37,166 bases of DNA, taken from contig MERQ01000104.1 of assembly GCA_001770655.1 (NCBI GenBank), positions 1-37,166 on the forward strand, written 5' to 3'. The position numbers and the translations under genes are program-made. The stretch's first letter is position 1, and every line of letters starts with the position of its first letter. The DNA is from Betaproteobacteria bacterium RIFCSPLOWO2_12_FULL_68_20. GTDB lineage: Bacteria; Pseudomonadota; Gammaproteobacteria; Burkholderiales; SG8-39. Shown here piece after piece: positions 31,898 to 37,166 of this stretch. Below the pieces are notes generated by a model. That model was not told the DNA's origin. It ran no database searches and saw only the letters and a program-made list of their open reading frames with translations.

Positions 31898-33607
31898 ATG
31901 AATTCGCCCACGAATCCCCAGGCCAAGCGCCACATCGGGCAGATCCTGATCGACCAGGGCATCCTCACCGAGGACCAGCTGAGGATCGCGCTTCTCGAGC
32001 AGACCAAGTCGCACGTGCCGGTGGGGCGGCTGCTGGTGCAGCTCGGCTTCGTTTCCGAAGCGACGCTGCGCGACGCGCTGTCGGAGAAGCTCGGGCTGCA
32101 GTCGGTCGACCTCGCGCACATCATCGTCGATCCCGCGGCGCTGAAAATGCTTCCGCGGGACCTGGCGCGCCGCTACCGCATGTTCCCGGTGGCGTTCGAC
32201 CGCCAGCAGAAAAGGTTCATCGTCGCGCTCGCCGACACCAACAACATCGTCGCGGTGGACCAGCTGCGCGCGCATCTCAAGGGCGACTACGAGGTGGAGC
32301 TGCGCCTGGCCGGCGAATCCGAGATCGAGCGCGCGATCGAGCACTACTACGGCCACGAGTTCTCGATCGACGGCATCCTGCGCGAGATCGAGACCGGCGA
32401 GGTCGATTACACCACCATCGCCGATGGCGACGAGTACTCGCAGCCGGTGGTGCGCCTCATCTCGGCGCTGCTTGCCGACGCCGTGGAGCGGGGAGCTTCC
32501 GACATCCACTTCGAGCCGGAGCAGAACTTCCTCAGGATCCGCTACCGCATCGACGGCGTGCTGCGCCAGATCAGGAGCCTGCACAAGACCTACTGGCCGG
32601 CGATGGCGGTGCGCCTGAAGGTGATGGCGAAGATGAACATCGCCGAGACACGCGCGCCGCAGGACGGCAGGATCTCGGCGACCATGTCGGGGCGCGTGAT
32701 CGACTTCCGCGTCGCGAGCCTGCCCACCTCGCACGGCGAGAACCTGGTGCTGCGCATCCTCGACCGGCAAAAGGGCATCGTGCCGCTCGAGCGGCTCGGG
32801 CTCGAGGAATCGCAGCTCGAGCTGCTGAAACGCATGATCGCGCGGCCCGAGGGCATCATCCTGGTCACCGGACCGACCGGCAGCGGCAAGACCACCACGC
32901 TGTACTCGATCCTGAACCACATCAATTCCGACGGGGTCAACATCATGACCCTGGAGGATCCGGTCGAGTACCCGATGACGCTGATCCGGCAGACCTCGGT
33001 GTCCGAGGCGGCGAAGCTGGATTTTGCGAACGGCGTGCGCGCGCTCATGCGCCAGGACCCCGACGTGATCCTGGTGGGCGAGGTGCGCGACCAGGACACC
33101 GCGGAGATGGCGTTTCGCGCCGCCATGACCGGCCACCAGGTCTATTCGACGCTGCACACCAATTCCGCGGTCGGCGCGATTCCGCGGCTGCTCGACATCG
33201 GGATCGTCCCCGACATTATGACGGGCAACATCATCGGCGTGGTGGCGCAGCGCCTGATGAGGCGGCTGTGCCGCACCTGCCGCCAGTCCTACGACCCCGA
33301 TGTCAAGGAGCGGCGGCTGCTCGGCGTGACGCCGACCGAGCCCATGGCGCTGTTCCGCGCGGTGGGCTGCGAGCAGTGCGACTACCAGGGCTTTCGCGGA
33401 CGCACCGCGATCCTCGAGATCCTCAAGATCGACGGCGCCATCGATGAGCTGATCGCGCGCCGCGCGACCACCCGGGAGATCGTGACCGCCGCCCGCGCCA
33501 AGGGCTTCAAGAATCTGGCCGAGGACGGCGTGCGGCTGGTGCGCGCCGGCGTGACGAGCCTGGACGAGCTGTTGCGGGTGGTCGACCTGACCGACCGCAT
33601 GGCGTAG
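31898..33607 (+). CDS. mshE: Pilus assembly ATPase MshE (GspE/PilB family) with MshEN-like domain
   Basis: Predicted 569-aa hexameric ATPase that powers pilus extension. The N-terminal region has two tandem 24-residue units, IGQILIDQGILTEDQLRIAL and VGRLLVQLGFVSEATLRDAL plus flanks. These fit the MshEN c-di-GMP-binding pattern, except that the first position is His instead of Arg and the last Gln of unit 2 is Lys. The ATPase core has Walker A GPTGSGKTTT (~325-334), the Asp box IMTLEDPVEYP, Walker B PDVILVGEVRD and the His box GHQVYSTLHTNSA. Zinc cysteines are in CRTC and CEQC. It starts 50 nt after mshN, with a TATCAT hexamer (31883-31888) just ahead. Confidence 0.94.
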   Translation: MNSPTNPQAKRHIGQILIDQGILTEDQLRIALLEQTKSHVPVGRLLVQLGFVSEATLRDALSEKLGLQSVDLAHIIVDPAALKMLPRDLARRYRMFPVAFDRQQKRFIVALADTNNIVAVDQLRAHLKGDYEVELRLAGESEIERAIEHYYGHEFSIDGILREIETGEVDYTTIADGDEYSQPVVRLISALLADAVERGASDIHFEPEQNFLRIRYRIDGVLRQIRSLHKTYWPAMAVRLKVMAKMNIAETRAPQDGRISATMSGRVIDFRVASLPTSHGENLVLRILDRQKGIVPLERLGLEESQLELLKRMIARPEGIILVTGPTGSGKTTTLYSILNHINSDGVNIMTLEDPVEYPMTLIRQTSVSEAAKLDFANGVRALMRQDPDVILVGEVRDQDTAEMAFRAAMTGHQVYSTLHTNSAVGAIPRLLDIGIVPDIMTGNIIGVVAQRLMRRLCRTCRQSYDPDVKERRLLGVTPTEPMALFRAVGCEQCDYQGFRGRTAILEILKIDGAIDELIARRATTREIVTAARAKGFKNLAEDGVRLVRAGVTSLDELLRVVDLTDRMA

Positions 33608-33624
33608 GCGGCGCGGGAGGCCGG

Positions 33625-34830
33625 GTGCCTCTTTACACCTACAAGGCGATCGACGCGGACGGCAGGAGCGTTCTCGGCCGCGTGGATGCGGTCAACGTCT
33701 TCGACCTCGAGCAGCGCCTTGCGCGCATGGGGCTGGACCTCGTCAGCGGGGCCCAGTCGAGCCAGCAGACGAGGCTGATCGGCGGGCGCCGCATCAGCCG
33801 CCAGGACCAGATCAATTTCTGCTTTCACCTCGAGCAGCTCACGAGCGCGGGGGTGCCGGTGGTCGAGGGCCTGGTCGACCTGCGCGACAGCACCGAGAAC
33901 GCGCGCTTCCGCGAGGTGGTCTCCGGGATGATCGAGTCGATCCAGGGCGGGCGTAACCTCTCGGGCGCGCTCGCCGAGTATCCCGAGGTGTTCAGCAAGG
34001 TGTTCGTGAGCCTGGTGCGCTCGGGCGAGCAGACCGGCAAGCTCCCGGAGGTGCTCAAGAGCCTCACCGAGTCGCTCAAGTGGGAGGACGAGCTCGCCGC
34101 CCAGACCAAGAAGCTGATCATGTACCCGGCGTTCGTCGGCAGCATCGTGCTGCTGGTGACGTTCTTCCTGATGGTCTACCTGGTGCCGCAGATGACCGGG
34201 TTCATCCGCAACATGGGGCAGGACATTCCGCTGCAGACGCGCATCCTGATCGAGGTTTCCGCGTTCTTCGTCAACTTCTGGTGGGCAATCCTCGCCGCGC
34301 CCTTCGTCGCGTGGTTCGGGGTCAAGTTCGCCGTCAGGACGAATCCGGCGCTGGAGTACGCGCTCGACCGCTACAAGCTCGCGCTGCCCGCGATCGGCCC
34401 GATCCTGCGCAAGATCATCCTGTCGCGCTTCGCCTCGAGCTTCGCGATGATGTATTCGTCCGGGATCACGGTGCTGGACGCTATCCGCAGCACCGAAGAG
34501 ATCGTCGGCAACAAGCCGCTCGAGAACGCGCTGCGCACCGCGGGCCAGCAGATCGCCGAGGGCAAGAATCTCACGACGGCGTTCCAGGACGCGGGGCTGT
34601 TTCCGCCGCTCGTCATCCGCATGCTCAAGATCGGCGAGAATACCGGCGCGCTCGATACCGCCCTGCTCAACGTGGCCTACTTCTACAACCGCGAGGTCCG
34701 CGAATCGATCGGCAAGGTGCAGGCGATGATCGAGCCCGCGCTCACCCTGGTGCTCGGCGCGATCCTCGGCTGGGTCATGCTGTCGGTGCTCGGGCCGGTG
34801 TACGACACCATCTCGAAGATGAAATTCTAG
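33625..34830 (+). CDS. mshG: Pilus inner-membrane platform protein MshG (GspF/PilC family)
   Basis: Predicted 401-aa platform protein with two GspF domains. The N-terminus PLYTYKAIDADGRSV is the usual start. Each domain carries the family turn (RSGEQTGKLPEVL in the first, KIGENTGALDTALLNVA in the second). Three membrane helices are seen: two in the middle (FVGSIVLLVTFFLMVYLVPQ, WWAILAAPFVAWFGV) and one near the end (LTLVLGAILGWVMLSVLGPV). It starts with GTG at 33625 behind GGGAGG and lies 17 nt after mshE. It works with MshE to pull pilins from the membrane. Confidence 0.94.
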   Translation: MPLYTYKAIDADGRSVLGRVDAVNVFDLEQRLARMGLDLVSGAQSSQQTRLIGGRRISRQDQINFCFHLEQLTSAGVPVVEGLVDLRDSTENARFREVVSGMIESIQGGRNLSGALAEYPEVFSKVFVSLVRSGEQTGKLPEVLKSLTESLKWEDELAAQTKKLIMYPAFVGSIVLLVTFFLMVYLVPQMTGFIRNMGQDIPLQTRILIEVSAFFVNFWWAILAAPFVAWFGVKFAVRTNPALEYALDRYKLALPAIGPILRKIILSRFASSFAMMYSSGITVLDAIRSTEEIVGNKPLENALRTAGQQIAEGKNLTTAFQDAGLFPPLVIRMLKIGENTGALDTALLNVAYFYNREVRESIGKVQAMIEPALTLVLGAILGWVMLSVLGPVYDTISKMKF

Positions 34831-34832
34831 CC

Positions 34833-36386
34833 ATGGCGGCGAAGCGCATCCTCTATTTCACGGCCGACAACCATTACGTCTACCACCGCTCGGGCTCCGC
34901 GCTCGAGCTCGAGGCGAGGTTCTCGGGCGACGATCTCGGCGTGACCGAGTTCCGCGAATACCTGCGCGGCCGGCGCGGGTCGCTGTTCTACGTCGTCGCC
35001 GATCTCGCGGGCGAGGACTTCCACGAGGACCAGATCCCGTACCTGCGCGGCGGCGACCGCCAGGCCGTGATCCAGCGGCGCATCGCCCAGCGCTACCGCG
35101 ACACGCGGCTCGCCGCGGCGCTCTCGCTCGGCGTGGTCACCGGCGAGCGCAGGAACGAGCGCCTGCTGCTCGCCTCGTTCACCAATACGCAACAGTTCGC
35201 GCCCTGGCTCGATGCGCTCGCCGAGGCGGGAGCGAAGCTCGCCGGGGTGTTCTCGATTCCGCTGCTCGCCCCGGCGCTCGCCGCGCGCCTTGGCGGGCGT
35301 GCGGGGCGCTGCATCGTGGTGAGCGCCAACCGCGCGGGGCTGCGGCAGTGCTTCGTGGAGGACGGAAGGCTGCGCTTCGCGCGCCTGGAGCCGACGGTGG
35401 ACATGGTGCCGCAGGCGCTCGCCTTGTTCGTGCGCTCCGAGACGCTGCGGCTGACGCAGTATCTCGTCACGCTGCGCGCGCTGCCGCGCGAGGGTGCCCC
35501 GGTGCAGGTGCTGGTGGTGGCGCCTCCCGGGCAGCGCGCGGCGTTCGAGCAGGCGCTGGTCTCGGACGCGAGGCTCGCGTTCCACACCCTCGACGCCATC
35601 GAGGCGGCGCGTGCCTGCGGCCTGAAGCGCGCGCCGGAAGGCGTGCTTTCAGAGGCGCTCTATCTCTATCTCCTCGGAAAGAAGCCACCCAGGGAGCAGT
35701 TCGCGCGCGGCGAGGACCGGCGCCGCTATCGGGTGTGGCAGCTGCAGCGCGGCATCGTCGCCGCGGGCGCCCTCGGTTTCGCGGCGTGCGCTCTGTTCGC
35801 CGGCTCGAAGTGGCTCGACGCGATGTCGGTGCGCGGACAGGCCGAGGCGCAGCAGCGCGAGGCGCGGATCGCGGCCGAGCAGTACCGGCGCATCACCGCG
35901 GGATTCCCGGTGACGCAGACCACCACCGAGAACCTGAGGGCGACGGTGGTTGAATTCGAGAAGATCGCCAACCTGTCGTCGTCGCCGGAGCGCTCGTTCG
36001 CGCATCTGTCGCGCGTGCTCGAACAGTTTCCGCAGATCGAGATCGACGAGCTGAACTGGAACGTCGGGCGCCCCGGCGAGTCGGCCGGCGCGAAGCCGCC
36101 GGCCGCGGGCGCGGCGGCGCCCAAGCCGCCCGCCGGCGCCGAGGTCGCCGAGATCCTGGAGGTCTCGGGGCGGGTGAACGCCACGCAACGCTCCGACTAC
36201 CGGGCCATCACCGCCCAGGTGCAGCGCTTTGCCGCCGCGCTCAGCTCCGCCTCCTCGTACCAGCTGGTGCGCACGAGACTGCCGTTCGACACCAGCCCGG
36301 AAGGGACCCTCACCGGCGACATCGGCGGCGCGGACACGGGCGATGCCCCGCGCTTCGTGGTCGCGGTGTCGCGGAGGCTGCCGTGA
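34833..36386 (+). CDS. MSHA-locus protein with PilM-like and PilN-like parts (MshI-like)
   Basis: Predicted 517-aa protein not recognised with certainty. Residues ~1-290 are soluble and cytoplasmic; the stretch CIVVSANRAGLRQCFVEDGR resembles the phosphate-binding strands of actin-like PilM/GspL domains. A single membrane helix lies at ~307-325 (GIVAAGALGFAACALFAGSK). A coiled-coil and the segment LSRVLEQFPQIEIDELNW, typical of PilN-type proteins, follow. A Gly/Ala/Pro insertion (~415-432) precedes a beta-rich C-terminus. It starts 2 nt after mshG and shares GTGA with the next gene. Context suggests a bitopic alignment protein joining the cytoplasmic and periplasmic rings. Confidence 0.75.
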   Translation: MAAKRILYFTADNHYVYHRSGSALELEARFSGDDLGVTEFREYLRGRRGSLFYVVADLAGEDFHEDQIPYLRGGDRQAVIQRRIAQRYRDTRLAAALSLGVVTGERRNERLLLASFTNTQQFAPWLDALAEAGAKLAGVFSIPLLAPALAARLGGRAGRCIVVSANRAGLRQCFVEDGRLRFARLEPTVDMVPQALALFVRSETLRLTQYLVTLRALPREGAPVQVLVVAPPGQRAAFEQALVSDARLAFHTLDAIEAARACGLKRAPEGVLSEALYLYLLGKKPPREQFARGEDRRRYRVWQLQRGIVAAGALGFAACALFAGSKWLDAMSVRGQAEAQQREARIAAEQYRRITAGFPVTQTTTENLRATVVEFEKIANLSSSPERSFAHLSRVLEQFPQIEIDELNWNVGRPGESAGAKPPAAGAAAPKPPAGAEVAEILEVSGRVNATQRSDYRAITAQVQRFAAALSSASSYQLVRTRLPFDTSPEGTLTGDIGGADTGDAPRFVVAVSRRLP

Positions 36387-36991
36387 ACCTGACCGGCGAG
36401 GAGTTGCGCAAGCTCGTGCTTCCGCTGCTCGCCTGCGCGCTGCTGCTGGGCGCCGGGGCCGCATTGATCTGGGCCGCCGACCGCTCGGTCGACGGCGCGC
36501 GGCGCATGCTGGCCGCCATGCGGGCCGAGCGCGCCGACAACACGCAGCGCCTCGCTCGCATCGCCGAGGAGGAGCGCGAGGTCAAGGCGAAGCTCGAGGT
36601 CTACCGGCAGCTCGGGCAGCTCAATGTTCTGGGCGAGGAGCGGCGGCTCGAATGGGCCGACACCATCTCCCGCATCCGCACCCAGAGGGAGCTGCTCGAC
36701 CTGCGCTACCGGGTCGAGCGCCAGAGACTGCTCTCGAGCGTGCCCGGCAAGCCCGCCGGGGTGGAGTTCTACGCGAGTCCCATGCGGGTCGAGCTCGCGC
36801 TCCTGCACGAGGGCGACCTGCTGCGATTCCTCGCCGATCTGCGCGCTTCGGGCAACGCCTATTACGCGGTGAAGAAGTGCTCGGTGACGCGCACCGGCGC
36901 CACGCCCGCGGGCACCGTGATCGCGCCGCGGCTGCGCGGCGACTGCGAGATCGATCTCATCACCATCCTCGACCGGGCGGCGAAGGCATGA
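36383..36991 (+). CDS. PilO/GspM-like pilus alignment protein (MshJ-like)
   Basis: Predicted 202-aa bitopic protein: one N-terminal membrane helix (LVLPLLACALLLGAGAALIW), a long charged coiled-coil (~35-110, rich in Arg, Glu and Ala), and a small alpha/beta domain (MRVELALLHEGDLLRFLADL) ending in a beta hairpin with two cysteines. This architecture is that of PilO/GspM, partners of PilN/GspL. It starts with GTG overlapping the previous stop (GTGA) and ends overlapping the next gene's ATG. The family assignment is by architecture and position only. Confidence 0.7.
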   Translation: MNLTGEELRKLVLPLLACALLLGAGAALIWAADRSVDGARRMLAAMRAERADNTQRLARIAEEEREVKAKLEVYRQLGQLNVLGEERRLEWADTISRIRTQRELLDLRYRVERQRLLSSVPGKPAGVEFYASPMRVELALLHEGDLLRFLADLRASGNAYYAVKKCSVTRTGATPAGTVIAPRLRGDCEIDLITILDRAAKA

Positions 36992-37166
36992 GACGGGCGT
37001 TGGTCGCCATCCTCGCGCTCGGCCTCGGTGCCTCGGGGCCTGCGCTCGGCCAGCAGCTCGGGCGGCTGTTTTTCACGCCCGAGCAGCGCGACGCGCTGGA
37101 CGCGCGCCGCAAGGCGCGGCTGCCCGACAAGCCGGCCGCCGTGGTGGCCTCGCCGACCACGCGCCT
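36988..37166 (+). CDS. Small exported protein, N-terminal fragment (MSHA locus)
   Basis: The first 59 codons of a gene that leaves the window. A Sec signal peptide (RRALVAILALGLGASGPALG) is followed by LGRLFFTPEQRDALDARRKA, a charged segment. This fits small periplasmic MshK/PilP-type accessory proteins, but the visible part is too short to decide. The ATG overlaps the previous stop (ATGA), so it belongs to the same operon. Confidence 0.6.
   Translation, partial: MRRALVAILALGLGASGPALGQQLGRLFFTPEQRDALDARRKARLPDKPAAVVASPTTR

Overview
This is a high-GC chromosomal window whose gene content and order (petABC-sspAB, tatABC behind the histidine genes, an mla operon with mlaA inside it, murA-hisGDCBHAFIE, an MSHA-type pilus cluster) point to a betaproteobacterium. 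This rests on recognising families and synteny by eye; no database search was run. The window is gene-dense, with no gene-free stretch over 300 bases, no transposase, no rRNA and no CRISPR array.

Region 1 (1-3881, minus strand): a fatty-acid CoA module reading enoyl-CoA hydratase, MFS transporter, FadD acyl-CoA ligase and the start of an EamA/DMT transporter. A perfect 18-bp inverted repeat (REP-like) forms the first codons of the MFS gene. Region 2 (3945-6033, plus strand): a crotonase C-terminal remnant, an Ada-like HTH plus O6-alkylguanine methyltransferase, and a lone cofD (coenzyme F420 biosynthesis). Region 3 (6091-9938, minus strand): petA-petB-petC (cytochrome bc1), sspA-sspB and a tRNA-Thr(TGT) just behind sspB, with a near-consensus sigma70 promoter ahead of petA. 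Region 4 (10113-11279, plus strand): a membrane-anchored DegS-like HtrA protease.

Region 5 (11281-24952, minus strand): 21 head-to-tail genes, mostly with overlapping stop and start codons: mlaF-E-D-A-C-B (outer-membrane phospholipid transport), ibaG, murA, hisG-D-C-B-H-A-F-I-E, hinT, tatA-B-C. The only clear intrinsic terminator lies inside this block, between tatA and tatB, where it could lower tatBC expression relative to tatA.

Region 6 (25047-37166, plus strand): an orphan ABC ATPase overlapping an NtrC-type response regulator, followed by an MSHA-like type IV pilus locus: AAA+ ATPase with a periplasmic SPOR-like tail (MshM), lipoprotein secretin (MshL), TPR protein (MshN), assembly ATPase with an MshEN-like c-di-GMP-binding region (MshE), platform protein (MshG), a PilM/PilN-like fusion, a PilO-like protein and the start of a small exported protein. 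It probably continues beyond the window. The most interesting points are the architecture and possible control of this pilus locus, the isolated cofD, the repeat-derived start of the MFS gene and the tatA/tatB terminator.
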